The notes under the pieces are model-generated. The model saw nothing but the letters and a program-made list of their open reading frames with translations. It ran no database searches and was not told the origin of the DNA. Positions 36,156-45,125 of a DNA stretch of 64,000 bases are shown piece after piece (positions within the stretch are counted from its first letter, which is position 1; every line of letters starts with the position of its first letter). Source of the stretch: Olivibacter domesticus (GTDB lineage Bacteria; Bacteroidota; Bacteroidia; Sphingobacteriales; Sphingobacteriaceae); contig NZ_FOAF01000001.1 in assembly GCF_900109575.1 (NCBI RefSeq), forward strand, positions 434,001 to 498,000, in the 5' to 3' direction. The position numbers were made by a program, and so were the translations under genes.

Positions 36156-37415
36156 TTATAAACCATCTCTCTCTAAGGCGGCTAACCTAGCCAACATCTC
36201 TAAACAAGCCCCTTCGTGGAGAATTTCCCAACTAGTTTGCGTAGTGCCGCCCCTAAAATCGCCATTTAATAGATTTATACCAGGATTTCGGCAATCAGAT
36301 AGCCAAGCATGCGTTAATGTTTTCTCATAAGCTGTTACATAAGTTCTATCGTTATTAAGTTTATACAACTCAATAAATCCTCTGAACATAATAGCCTGAA
36401 ACCATACATGGCCAGGTTCTAAAATCTGGAAAGATTCTCCTAATACAGCCGAATTAAATGGAATAAACCATTTGTTGTAAGCAGCACCTGCTATATTTTG
36501 AGCATCTGTAAGGTATTGTGCTTCATGGGTAATCTTGTACAAAAGTGACGCTGCCTGCATAGGTTGCCCTGAATTATACGAGTATTTTTCTTTTGCAATC
36601 AGGATTTCTGAATTCGGGTCATTTTCATCCGCTAATCGAGCATTATCCCAATATAAATAATCATTTGGGTCTTGCAAAGTTTCTTTACACCAGGCGTATA
36701 AGTCTTTAGCACTTTGTAAGTAAGGGGTCTCTTGTGTCGCCTCATAAAGCTTCGCTGCTAAAACAGCCGCTGGTGCTGTAGAACAAGTGTGCTTCGATTT
36801 AAGACCTTCTTTCCAGTAAACGCCACCACCCATAATATCGTCGGTACCAGTCAATATAAAATTCCATACCAATTTTGCTCTGTCAAGATATTTACTGTCA
36901 TTTGTAAGCATATAGAGGTCAACCATGTCAATTCCCACCCAAATATTATCATCAAAGTAGCGTTCATCACCTTCCCCAGGATATACAGCATAAGCCTCTG
37001 CACCGCCATTTCTAGTATTTCTAAATTGATCAATAGCTGTTAGTAATCGATTGTCATAATTTGATTCATATTTTGATTTATAGTCTGGAAATCCTTCAGC
37101 CGCTTCTTTAATGGCAGTATAGCCAGAGAAAGCAGCACCGTGACCCCATATAACAGCAGCTCCATCCCAATACCCATCTGTACGTGGATAATTTGTGCTC
37201 CAGATATCCCTAGGCATACCATTTAAATATAGCTCAGTAATAGAAGAGAATAAAGTGTCTGCTCGTTTTAAAAATATCGGCGCAACTTTTAAACTGTTGG
37301 CCGCATTGAGCGCAGTATTTGTTGGACTTAGTTTGGAAGTATCTTTACTGCATGATACAAAAACAAGGGAATAAAGCAGAAACGCTAAAAGGATTGTACA
37401 TGTTGAATTTTTCAT
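36156..37415 (-). CDS. GH76-family alpha-1,6-mannanase-like lipoprotein
   Basis: Predicted endo-alpha-1,6-mannanase, an enzyme of fungal-mannan breakdown. The 419 residues start with a lipoprotein signal (YSLVFVSCSKD, Cys22), so it is probably anchored in the outer membrane. The alpha/alpha-barrel carries the catalytic Asp pair Asp155-Asp156 in YFDDNIWVGIDMVDLY, the family hallmark, and WKEGLKSKHTCSTAPAAVLA. It is isolated from other glycan genes, with no SusCD beside it. A GH92 enzyme at 19907 could act on the same class of glycans. Confidence 0.9.
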   Translation of the reverse strand: MKNSTCTILLAFLLYSLVFVSCSKDTSKLSPTNTALNAANSLKVAPIFLKRADTLFSSITELYLNGMPRDIWSTNYPRTDGYWDGAAVIWGHGAAFSGYTAIKEAAEGFPDYKSKYESNYDNRLLTAIDQFRNTRNGGAEAYAVYPGEGDERYFDDNIWVGIDMVDLYMLTNDSKYLDRAKLVWNFILTGTDDIMGGGVYWKEGLKSKHTCSTAPAAVLAAKLYEATQETPYLQSAKDLYAWCKETLQDPNDYLYWDNARLADENDPNSEILIAKEKYSYNSGQPMQAASLLYKITHEAQYLTDAQNIAGAAYNKWFIPFNSAVLGESFQILEPGHVWFQAIMFRGFIELYKLNNDRTYVTAYEKTLTHAWLSDCRNPGINLLNGDFRGGTTQTSWEILHEGACLEMLARLAALERDGL

Positions 37416-37803
37416 TTTATTTTGTTTTTAGATAAATAGTATATTTAACGTAAACAAGGAAATGATACGGAATCAGGTATGATTTAACCTAAAAACCTCT
37501 CCATACAGATATATTTAATCTTGTTTATAATGATCTTTTTTATAATTGGTGAACAATCTGTGAGTTTGTTAAACTGTTCTTTTTATTAAGTCAAATATAA
37601 ATAAATAAATGATAGATGCATTACTAAAACGATTTATTCTGCAACATACGATGTTCTGATTACAAGATGGCTTAATAAGATAGTAAATATTTACTATATA
37701 ATAATTGGTGCTCAAATTACTTGTAAATAAGAGATTGAACTTTGTTTAACTTATTTACCATTAAAATGAAATCCCAGCAGAACTCCTACAGTTGGTATGA
37801 TTA
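37416..37803. other. AT-rich intergenic region
   Basis: A 388-bp spacer upstream of GH76. It should hold the GH76 promoter, but no consensus box was identified. No gene or repeat seen. Confidence 0.5.
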
Positions 37804-38904
37804 TTAGTCGGATTTTTCTAATAAATTCTTTAAGTCATTTTCTTCAAGTACCAAACGTTGTGGTTGCTTTCCATCTATACATTTCCATTCTATAAGTTTT
37901 ATAGTATGCCTGTCTAATTCAATTCCAGTAATATCGCCGTCACTATAACAACAGCAACCCGTGTTGAAATAAGTGTCTTTTGAATTTTCTAAACGAGGAG
38001 AGGTCTCACCACTTACTTTACCTGCTTGTAATATTGCTTCCAGTTTTTTTACTTGCTCTGCATCCCCACTTGCTCTGGCAATATCTAATCTTTTATAAGT
38101 ACGTTCGAGGTGTGTTAATGAGTTGAAAACAGGTTGGTGCGTATGTCCAGTAATTAAAACAAGATCTTTTTGCTGGGCGGTCCATTCATACATCATCATG
38201 TTATGTGCCGATTTTAATTGCTGATCATTGGCTGGTGTGTTGGGATTTATGCGTAGATACGATTGCAATGGTCCCCAAATGGTGGATACAAACCATTTAC
38301 TGAACCAATTTCCATCACTTTGCAGGTCGCCTTGATGGCCATGTGTTAGAAAAATAGAAAGCGCTCTTTTGTCAATTTCGGCAGACAATAATACACCGGC
38401 ATATACCGGAATCTTTTTGCCGTATATTTTTTCCAGCATAAAGAAAGCGAGGGGATCATTATCCCAATACAGATCATGGTTTCCCCAAACTTTTATAAAC
38501 GCATTTCTATCTACAAAGCGTTTCTCCATATCAAAGCTTACCTTATGGTGCTTTATAACCGAAAAGATATTATTTTTCCATAGTTCTTCACTGTCACCTA
38601 GACTACAATAGGTATACAATTTGTCATTATAGTAGGTAAGTGCTGCTAGATAATTTTTCTCTGCTAATAAAAAATCATCTCTGTAATCCTTTGCGCCTTT
38701 ATGATGATCAGAAAAGATAATAAATTTGTCATGCTGGTTAAGGTCTAACAGTAGACCTTTTTTCGTTTTATTTTGTTGAATGTTGTTAAGCAACGATGAT
38801 AGAGCGTCATGTATTCTTAGTTTATCAGGCCTTGAGGCATATTTGTCAGCAAAACGAATAATGGGCTTTGTTAACAGTTTTTGTAGCAGTTTTTGCATAT
38901 ACAC
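37804..38904 (-). CDS. Calcineurin-like metallophosphoesterase
   Basis: A 366-residue phosphoesterase with the full metal-binding set: FSDHHKG (Asp66, His68), SLGDSEELW (Gly-Asp 103-104), GNHD (141-144), HGHQGD and GHTHQP. There is no signal peptide, so it acts in the cytoplasm. The DHH variant in the first motif replaces the usual DxH spacing D-x-H, still giving Asp and His ligands. Substrate unknown. It precedes mog-side genes without clear linkage (84-bp gap). Confidence 0.9.
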   Translation of the reverse strand: MYMQKLLQKLLTKPIIRFADKYASRPDKLRIHDALSSLLNNIQQNKTKKGLLLDLNQHDKFIIFSDHHKGAKDYRDDFLLAEKNYLAALTYYNDKLYTYCSLGDSEELWKNNIFSVIKHHKVSFDMEKRFVDRNAFIKVWGNHDLYWDNDPLAFFMLEKIYGKKIPVYAGVLLSAEIDKRALSIFLTHGHQGDLQSDGNWFSKWFVSTIWGPLQSYLRINPNTPANDQQLKSAHNMMMYEWTAQQKDLVLITGHTHQPVFNSLTHLERTYKRLDIARASGDAEQVKKLEAILQAGKVSGETSPRLENSKDTYFNTGCCCYSDGDITGIELDRHTIKLIEWKCIDGKQPQRLVLEENDLKNLLEKSD

Positions 38905-38988
38905 TTAACATCTCTGTGAAAATAATGTTCGTCAAATAACATAGGGTTTTATTTTTTAAGCTTCGATAGGTTGATCTGTTATCTACTG

Positions 38989-39519
38989 TTATTTAGGCCT
39001 GAAAATTTTGATCTTATCTTCATTACATTCAATAAAGGGTCCGTTTAGGAGGTCAATACAATAGGGAACCGCAGGAAAAATAGCCTCTAAACAGGTTTTT
39101 ATAGATGCTGGTTTTCCTGGTAAGTTAACAATGAGCCCTTCATTTCTAATACCTGCCGTTTGTCTTGATAAAATGGCGGTCGGTACTTTTTCCAGACTTA
39201 CTTTACGCATAAGTTCGCCAAAGCCTGGCAGCATCTTGCTGCAAACGTTTTCTGTTGCTTCAGGTGTGACATCGCGTAAACTCGGACCTGTTCCACCTGT
39301 GGTAACAACCAAGCAACATTTTTCTTCATCGATTAAATGAATTAGATTTTGCTCAATTAAGATTTGCTCATCTGGGATAATTCTAATGACCTTTGTCCAA
39401 TCAGATTGAATAAATTCACCCAACGTTAGCAGAATCTGCTTCCCGGAAATATCATCGTATATTCCGGCACTGGCACGATCGGAGACGGTTAAAATGCCAA
39501 TTTTAACTGGTTTCTTCAT
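38989..39519 (-). CDS. mog: Molybdopterin adenylyltransferase
   Basis: Activates molybdopterin with AMP before molybdenum insertion. The 176 residues show the MogA/MoaB fold: GILTVSDRASAGIYDDISG, VVTTGGTGPSLRDVTPEAT and VNLPGKPASIKTCLEAI. Length fits. No other molybdenum-cofactor gene is in the window. The downstream position after the DUF819/epimerase pair gives no functional clue. MoaB, a non-adenylating relative, is the alternative name, but SDRA and GGTGPSLRD favour Mog. Confidence 0.88.
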   Translation of the reverse strand: MKKPVKIGILTVSDRASAGIYDDISGKQILLTLGEFIQSDWTKVIRIIPDEQILIEQNLIHLIDEEKCCLVVTTGGTGPSLRDVTPEATENVCSKMLPGFGELMRKVSLEKVPTAILSRQTAGIRNEGLIVNLPGKPASIKTCLEAIFPAVPYCIDLLNGPFIECNEDKIKIFRPK

Positions 39520-39596
39520 TTGTTTATTTATTAAAGAAAGTTACTACTTTCGCCTGAATATATAAAATGGAAATAAGTTTTACAAGAGACAGTTTT

Positions 39597-40859
39597 TTAA
39601 CCTATTAGGTAAGAAATATACTGTAGAATCAGTCCGCATATATATGCCCCATAAGTTCCAACTGCATAGCCTAAAACTGCCATTAAAACTCCAACGGGTG
39701 CTAAATATTTGCTGAATGCAGCAGCCACAATAGGGGCTGACGCAGCACCACCTATATTTGCTTGACTTCCTACTGCAACAAAAAAGAAGGGTGCACGAAT
39801 TATTCGAGCAACAATAAGCATTATGACGATATGTGTTAAAATCCATATAATGCCAACCAAAAAGAACTTCGGATTATCAAAAAGTGCTTTCAAATCCATA
39901 CTCATACCGATGGTTGCCACTAAAATATACAGAAACAATGAACCAATGTTAGATGCACCATAATTTTCTAATCTTTTAACTTTGGTGAAAGATAGTAACA
40001 TACCCAATGTAGTAACTAAAATTATTAACCAAAAGAAGCTGCTGGTTAGCGAGTATTGTGCACTGGAAGGATAATTGACTTCGAACCACGGAGCAATCAC
40101 ATCGGCACATGCATGTGAAACGGCTGTGACACCAAAAGCAATACCCAGCAAAACCATCCAATGGCGAGTATCAGTATTTGTTACTTTCTCTTGTAGATGT
40201 AGGGCTTCCATTCGTTCTTCTAATTGGCTTAAGGCACTATTATCTGCCCGTAGCCATTTGTCAATTTTATCTTTACGTTGGGCCCCATAAAGCAGCAGAC
40301 CCATCCAGATATTAGCTACAAGCACGTCAACTGCAATCATTTGAGCGAAGAGTGTTTTGCTGGCTCCAAACACTTCCAACATAGCCGCTTGATTGGCACC
40401 ACCACCGATCCAGCTTCCGGCAATAGTGGCGAGACCGCGCCAAGTGTCTTCATTACCGAAATGTAGAATATCGGGAAATGCGGAACCGACAATTGTAAAA
40501 GCAATAGGCCCGCCCAGCATTACACCCAAAGTGCCAGCAAAAAACATAATGACAGCCTTAATCCCTAATCTGCGTAGTCCTTTTATGTCTATGCCAATTG
40601 TAAGTAGTAATAAACTAGCTGGCAAAAGATAGCGGGATGCCATGTTATATAATGACGATTTTTCCCCAGATATCAGGTTAAAAGTATTGAGTAAAGCTGG
40701 TATAAAATAACATAAGAGTACAGAAGGTATAATTTTGTAAAAACGGTTCCAAAAACCACTTTTTAAACCTGAAGTATAAAAAACGAGCGCCAAAATGATC
40801 ATTAAAATACCAAAGACCACCGCGTCGTTAGTAATTAATGGGCTGCTGATTTGTTCCAT
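39597..40859 (-). CDS. DUF819-family membrane protein
   Basis: A 420-residue inner-membrane protein with about eleven helices. Family features are visible: ASRYLLPASLLLLTIGID, then AGSWIGGGANQAAMLEVFGA, and QANIGGAASAPIVAAAFSK. DUF819 proteins resemble carboxylate or amino-acid permeases with inverted repeats. The next gene upstream, 26 bp away, is a dipeptide epimerase, so transport of a dipeptide or amino-acid product is a reasonable inference. Confidence 0.9.
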   Translation of the reverse strand: MEQISSPLITNDAVVFGILMIILALVFYTSGLKSGFWNRFYKIIPSVLLCYFIPALLNTFNLISGEKSSLYNMASRYLLPASLLLLTIGIDIKGLRRLGIKAVIMFFAGTLGVMLGGPIAFTIVGSAFPDILHFGNEDTWRGLATIAGSWIGGGANQAAMLEVFGASKTLFAQMIAVDVLVANIWMGLLLYGAQRKDKIDKWLRADNSALSQLEERMEALHLQEKVTNTDTRHWMVLLGIAFGVTAVSHACADVIAPWFEVNYPSSAQYSLTSSFFWLIILVTTLGMLLSFTKVKRLENYGASNIGSLFLYILVATIGMSMDLKALFDNPKFFLVGIIWILTHIVIMLIVARIIRAPFFFVAVGSQANIGGAASAPIVAAAFSKYLAPVGVLMAVLGYAVGTYGAYICGLILQYISYLIG

Positions 40860-40885
40860 AAAATCTATAAAAAGCTAATAATTTT

Positions 40886-41938
40886 TTAATTGTTTTCAGT
40901 TGAGAAGGATTCAATAGCATTCCAGTCGACATTTTTTAATCCAATACCAGGCGTGTTATCAACGTGAATAGCACCGTTTCTACAAGGAAAAGCACCGTAA
41001 GGGTCATTGGTGACACCTAAATTTCCGTCAAGATCGATAAATTCTGCTAAACTTCCTAACTGAGCACCGGCTGCAATTGCGCAGGAGGTTTCCGACATGC
41101 AACCAATCATTGTTCGAAGTCCTTTTTCCTTAGCTGCCACCAGCATATCGAAGCCCTCTTTAATGCCTGTCGATTTCATCAATTTTACATTAATACCGTG
41201 ATAAAATAAGGAGGCATTGTTAATATCAGCTAGGCGTTGAATACCCTCGTCTCCAATAATGGGTAAGGCACTGCGATTCTTAAGCCATTGCATACCCTTA
41301 TGATCATGTTTCGGTAGAGGTTGTTCAATAAAAATACAGTTTTGCTTGGCCAGCCAGTCAATAAACCGAGCAGCTTTTTCAGTGTCAGTCCATCCTTGAT
41401 TGGCATCGATGTATAAAGGTTTGTCAGTTGCGCCACGGATGGCCTCAATGATCTTGAGATCATGATCAGTTCCTAGCTTTATTTTTAAGTACCGGAAATC
41501 TTCCGCTTCTGCTACACGTGATGCCATTATTTCAGGGCGTTCAATACTAATAGTTTTAGCCGTGTGGAGAACATTTGGGGTTAATCCATAGAGTTCGTGA
41601 ACAGCCTTACCTGTTACTTTTCCCCAAAGATCATGTAGTGCGATATCTATTGCTGCCTTGATAGCTGGGTTGCCGGGAGCGATTGCATCTATATAATCTA
41701 AAATAGGAGCTAGTGGAAACGGTTTTTCAAATAAGTCAAAATTTATTTTATTTAAAAAGGCGGTTGCAGTTTGCATGTCTTCTCCATAACGTGGTGGCAT
41801 AGCCGCCTCGCCAAACCCATCATAGCGTTGATAGGAAATTTTTACTAACATGATGGGGGTCCCTGTTCTTACGTTGTCGGCAATACGAAAGGGGTACTGC
41901 ATCTTCAAAAAGTAGGGTTTGTAGGTTAGTTTTAACAT
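40886..41938 (-). CDS. Dipeptide epimerase (enolase superfamily)
   Basis: A 350-residue enolase-superfamily enzyme of the muconate lactonising subgroup. Catalytic set: Lys152-x-Lys154 (LKIKLG), metal ligands Asp178 (YIDANQGW), Glu205 (FIEQPLP) and Asp230 (IGDEG), second base Lys252 (NVKLMKS). The C-terminal DLDGN (Asp302, Asp304) is the motif that in dipeptide epimerases binds the substrate amino group. The likely reaction is L-Ala-D/L-Glu or related epimerisation in murein peptide recycling. It forms an operon with the DUF819 gene. Confidence 0.92.
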   Translation of the reverse strand: MLKLTYKPYFLKMQYPFRIADNVRTGTPIMLVKISYQRYDGFGEAAMPPRYGEDMQTATAFLNKINFDLFEKPFPLAPILDYIDAIAPGNPAIKAAIDIALHDLWGKVTGKAVHELYGLTPNVLHTAKTISIERPEIMASRVAEAEDFRYLKIKLGTDHDLKIIEAIRGATDKPLYIDANQGWTDTEKAARFIDWLAKQNCIFIEQPLPKHDHKGMQWLKNRSALPIIGDEGIQRLADINNASLFYHGINVKLMKSTGIKEGFDMLVAAKEKGLRTMIGCMSETSCAIAAGAQLGSLAEFIDLDGNLGVTNDPYGAFPCRNGAIHVDNTPGIGLKNVDWNAIESFSTENN

Positions 41939-42238
41939 TAATAAATAAGAATTGTAGTTTGATGGCTGAATTTATGAATTATTTATCTAAAGGGTATAAT
42001 GAATTAATTTTAATTGCTCAATTGAATTATCATTGTCGGCTACTTTGTTAATATGAATTAATAAGTAGTTTGTCAAATTTTATTGCTTATTTAAAGTGAT
42101 TTGTCCTGGTGAAAAGCAAATGTCGTCTTTTTTTAAGGATTATAGGTGCGGGTGATTAATAAAATTTGTCTTTTTTGTAGTTAAAGCCTTTCTAACTTGG
42201 TTTTCGTTGTAAAAAATATTTGCATGCCAAAAAAAAGA

Positions 42239-42261
42239 GAATAATTTTTATCAAATTATTC
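42239..42261 (-). terminator. Terminator-like hairpin facing away from the plus-strand genes
   Basis: Perfect stem GAATAATTT / AAATTATTC with 5-nt loop. On the minus strand it is followed by TCTCTTTTTTTT, a good U-tract; on the plus strand only by ATTTTT. No minus-strand gene lies upstream of it, so its purpose is unclear. Confidence 0.55.
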
Positions 42262-42377
42262 ATTTTTAATTGAGAATTCTGAAAAACACAAAAATTACTT
42301 GATGAAGAAAACAAAACATAATTTGGAATCTAATGGTATTTTAATGTGATTTGGTAGGTTTTTTGTGGTTAAATTGC

Positions 42378-42415
42378 TATATTTGAGAAGATAGAAGCAG
42401 GGTGGGAGCTGCTTC
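42378..42415 (+). promoter_or_regulatory. Promoter -7 box and leader hairpin of the DUF4468 gene
   Basis: TATATTTG (42378-42385) predicts a start near 42391. The leader then forms GAAGCAG / CTGCTTC (42394-42400 with 42409-42415). No good -33 box. Confidence 0.5.
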
Positions 42416-42454
42416 ATTATTGTACTTATTCGTAAACAATTAAATTAAACTGAG

Positions 42455-43006
42455 ATGGTAAATTTTGTGATGTTATTATTTGCAGGAATATTTGCAGATA
42501 CAAAAGAGCAGGAACATACTGGAGGATTTGTGACAGACCCTAATGGGAAATATGTGGTTTTTCAGGAAGAAAAAAAAGAATTTGAAAGCGATATCGATCT
42601 TCAAGATTATGTGCTAGACTTTTTTGATGAAAAAGAAGTTGAGATAGAAAAGGAGAATACTCAACGGGTGAAGATCAGTGGTAAAACAATGCTTAAAAGG
42701 CATGCAGGCATAGGTAATTATATTGCCGGAGATTTGAATTATAATATGACATTTGAAAAAACACAAGATGGATATCGTTATTGGTTTACAGATTTGTCAT
42801 ACCAACCATATGTGAAGGATAGATATGGTAAGATTGTCCCGGCAAATGCAAAACCAATCCCTTTGGAAAAAGAAATGAGTAAAATAAACAAAGGTGTTTG
42901 GAAAAAGCAGCGGGAGTTTGCCTTCCAAACTATGAATGAGTTTGCCGGAAAATTGAATGATTATTTAGGCAGGGTAGATGCACCCAAGGTAATTGCTATT
43001 AATTAG
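42455..43006 (+). CDS. Exported DUF4468-like protein
   Basis: A 183-residue protein with a short hydrophobic N-terminus (MVNFVMLLFAGIFADTKEQE) that may be a signal peptide. The body (VKISGKTMLKRHAGIGNYIAG; YNMTFEKTQDGYRYWFTDLSY) has the alternating beta pattern and YRYWFTDLSY motif of DUF4468/TBP-like-fold proteins of Bacteroidota. Function unknown. It is separated from htpG by a strong terminator. Confidence 0.75.
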   Translation: MVNFVMLLFAGIFADTKEQEHTGGFVTDPNGKYVVFQEEKKEFESDIDLQDYVLDFFDEKEVEIEKENTQRVKISGKTMLKRHAGIGNYIAGDLNYNMTFEKTQDGYRYWFTDLSYQPYVKDRYGKIVPANAKPIPLEKEMSKINKGVWKKQREFAFQTMNEFAGKLNDYLGRVDAPKVIAIN

Positions 43007-43032
43007 GAGATCAATTTTCTTGAAGATTGAGA

Positions 43033-43062
43033 AGCCAGATTCAAGTTGAATCTGGCTTTTTT
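43033..43062 (+). terminator. Terminator after the DUF4468 gene
   Basis: A perfect 12-bp inverted repeat (AGCCAGATTCAA / TTGAATCTGGCT) around a single G, followed by a run of Ts. Confidence 0.9.
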
Positions 43063-43163
43063 GTCAGTTATTGCCTGTCATACTGGCGCTTGAGAGCATT
43101 TGGAACATTGCTTGTGGGGAGTGTTTTGATTAATTGAATTATACCATCAAAATATAGAATAAT

Positions 43164-45053
43164 ATGCAAGAAAAAGGAAACATCTCGATCCATACCGAGA
43201 ATATCTTCCCGGTAATTAAGAAATTTTTATACTCCGACAATGAAATTTTCTTACGTGAACTTGTTTCAAATGCAGTTGATGCAACACAGAAGTTAAAAAG
43301 ATTGGCCTCTCTTGGACAATATCAAGGGGAAGTTGGTGATGTAACGATAAATATTTCTTTTGATGAGCAGGCGAAAACTATTACTATTTCCGATAAGGGA
43401 ATCGGTATGACAGCTGAAGAAGTAAAGAAGTATATCAATCAAATTGCGTTTTCGGGTGCTACTGAATTTATGGAAAAATTCAAGGAAGCAAAGGATGCAA
43501 ATGAGATTATTGGTCGCTTCGGACTAGGTTTTTATTCAGCATTTATGGTAGCTGATAAAGTTGAAATCCAAACGCTTTCTTACCAAGAAGGAGCACAAGC
43601 AGCCAAATGGGTTTGTGATGGAAGTACTTCCTATGAAATTAGTGATGGAAATAAAACCGAAAGAGGTACAGATATTATACTGTACATTAACCAAGAAGCT
43701 GAAGAGTTTTTAAATAAGTCTAGACTTGAAGAAATTTTAAACAAGTATTGTCGATTTTTACCTGTGCCAATTAAATTTGGAACAAAAACTAAATCTGAAC
43801 CTGATGGAGAAGATGAGGAAGGTAAGCCTAAATACAAGTCTGTAGAAGAAGATAATATCATCAATAACACTAGTCCTGCTTGGACTAAATCACCTGCTGA
43901 ACTAAAAGATGAAGATTATTTGGCCTTTTATCGGGAGTTATACCCTTTCGCTGAAGAACCCTTATTTTGGATTCATCTGAATGTTGATTATCCTTTCAAT
44001 TTAACTGGAGTTCTTTATTTTCCTAAAATCAAGAACGATTTCGATATTCAACGGAATAAAATTAAACTTTTTTCCCGTCAAGTATTCATTACGGATGAGG
44101 TAAAAGATATCGTACCCGAATTTTTAATGCTATTACATGGGGTGATCGACTCTCCGGATATTCCATTGAATGTTTCGCGGAGCTTCTTACAAGCAGATAG
44201 CAATGTAAAACGCATAAGTAATTATATTACCAAAAAAGTTGCTGATAAACTGAATGAGCTCTTTAAATCAGAACGTAAATCTTTTGAGGAGAAGTGGAAA
44301 GATATTGGGCTGTTTGTTAAATATGGTATGGTAAGTGAAGATAAGTTTGCCGAAAAAGCGAATGACTTTGCTTTATTACAAAATTTCGATAAAGAGTTTT
44401 ATACACTTAAAGAATACGCTGAGAAAGTAAAGGATCTTCAAAAGGATAAGAACGATCAAATAATTTATTTGTACGCTACTGATGCTGCTAAACAGGATAG
44501 CTTTATTTCGGCTGCTAAGAACAAAGGATATGACGTCTTGTTATTAGATTCGCCAATTGATGGCCATTTTGTGAATTATCTTGAACAAAAAGCCGAGAAA
44601 ACACAGTTAAAGCGAGTGGATTCTGATGTGTTAGACAAGCTTATTCAAAAGGAAGAAGATGCAAAATTGGAGCTCAGTGAGGAAGAAAGTAATAACGTGA
44701 AGGCTTTGTTTGAGAATGCTATCAAGAAGGATAATATGCAGGTGGAAGTAGCTGCGTTAGCAAGTGATGAGATGCCTGTGACGGTAACAATGGATGAGTT
44801 TATGCGTAGAATGAAAGACATGGCACAGAATGGTGGCGGCGGAATGAATTTTTATGGAAGCTTGCCAGATAATTATAAAGTTTCTGTTAATGGCAATCAC
44901 CCGCTTATTAAACGCATTTTGACTTCTGCTGACGACACTGAGAAGGAAAACTTAGCTAAACAGGCTTTTGATTTAGCTTTATTGTCTCGTGGCCTGCTTA
45001 CAGGTGCAGATCTCACAAATTTTGTAAAAAGGAGCGTTAGTCTTATAGATTAA
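43164..45053 (+). CDS. htpG: Molecular chaperone HtpG (Hsp90)
   Basis: ATP-dependent chaperone of 629 residues. The N-terminal ATPase has FLRELVSNAVDATQKL, ISDKGIGMT and IGRFGLGFYSAFMVADKVE; the middle domain has IPLNVSRSFLQADSNVKRI with the conserved Arg; the C-terminal dimerisation domain closes the protein without a eukaryotic MEEVD tail. Length is usual for bacteria. It is monocistronic, flanked by terminators. Confidence 0.98.
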   Translation: MQEKGNISIHTENIFPVIKKFLYSDNEIFLRELVSNAVDATQKLKRLASLGQYQGEVGDVTINISFDEQAKTITISDKGIGMTAEEVKKYINQIAFSGATEFMEKFKEAKDANEIIGRFGLGFYSAFMVADKVEIQTLSYQEGAQAAKWVCDGSTSYEISDGNKTERGTDIILYINQEAEEFLNKSRLEEILNKYCRFLPVPIKFGTKTKSEPDGEDEEGKPKYKSVEEDNIINNTSPAWTKSPAELKDEDYLAFYRELYPFAEEPLFWIHLNVDYPFNLTGVLYFPKIKNDFDIQRNKIKLFSRQVFITDEVKDIVPEFLMLLHGVIDSPDIPLNVSRSFLQADSNVKRISNYITKKVADKLNELFKSERKSFEEKWKDIGLFVKYGMVSEDKFAEKANDFALLQNFDKEFYTLKEYAEKVKDLQKDKNDQIIYLYATDAAKQDSFISAAKNKGYDVLLLDSPIDGHFVNYLEQKAEKTQLKRVDSDVLDKLIQKEEDAKLELSEEESNNVKALFENAIKKDNMQVEVAALASDEMPVTVTMDEFMRRMKDMAQNGGGGMNFYGSLPDNYKVSVNGNHPLIKRILTSADDTEKENLAKQAFDLALLSRGLLTGADLTNFVKRSVSLID

Positions 45054-45071
45054 TTCACCTAAATAAATAAT

Positions 45072-45114
45072 AAAAAAAGCTTAACCCTGGGCATACCTGA
45101 GTTAAGCTTTTTTT
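45072..45114. terminator. Bidirectional terminator between htpG and GAPDH
   Basis: A 14-bp inverted repeat (AAAAAAAGCTTAAC / GTTAAGCTTTTTTT) with 15-nt loop lies between the convergent stops at 45053 and 45126. Both arms give a U-tract. Confidence 0.9.
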
Positions 45115-45125
45115 GATTTGTACCT

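Larger units (their letters stand above)
41939..42454. other. Long AT-rich divergent intergenic region
   Basis: A 516-bp spacer between divergent genes. It contains a minus-strand terminator-like hairpin (42239-42261), a -7 box (42378-42385) for the DUF4468 gene and a leader hairpin (42394-42415). No coding frame is credible. Confidence 0.6.
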
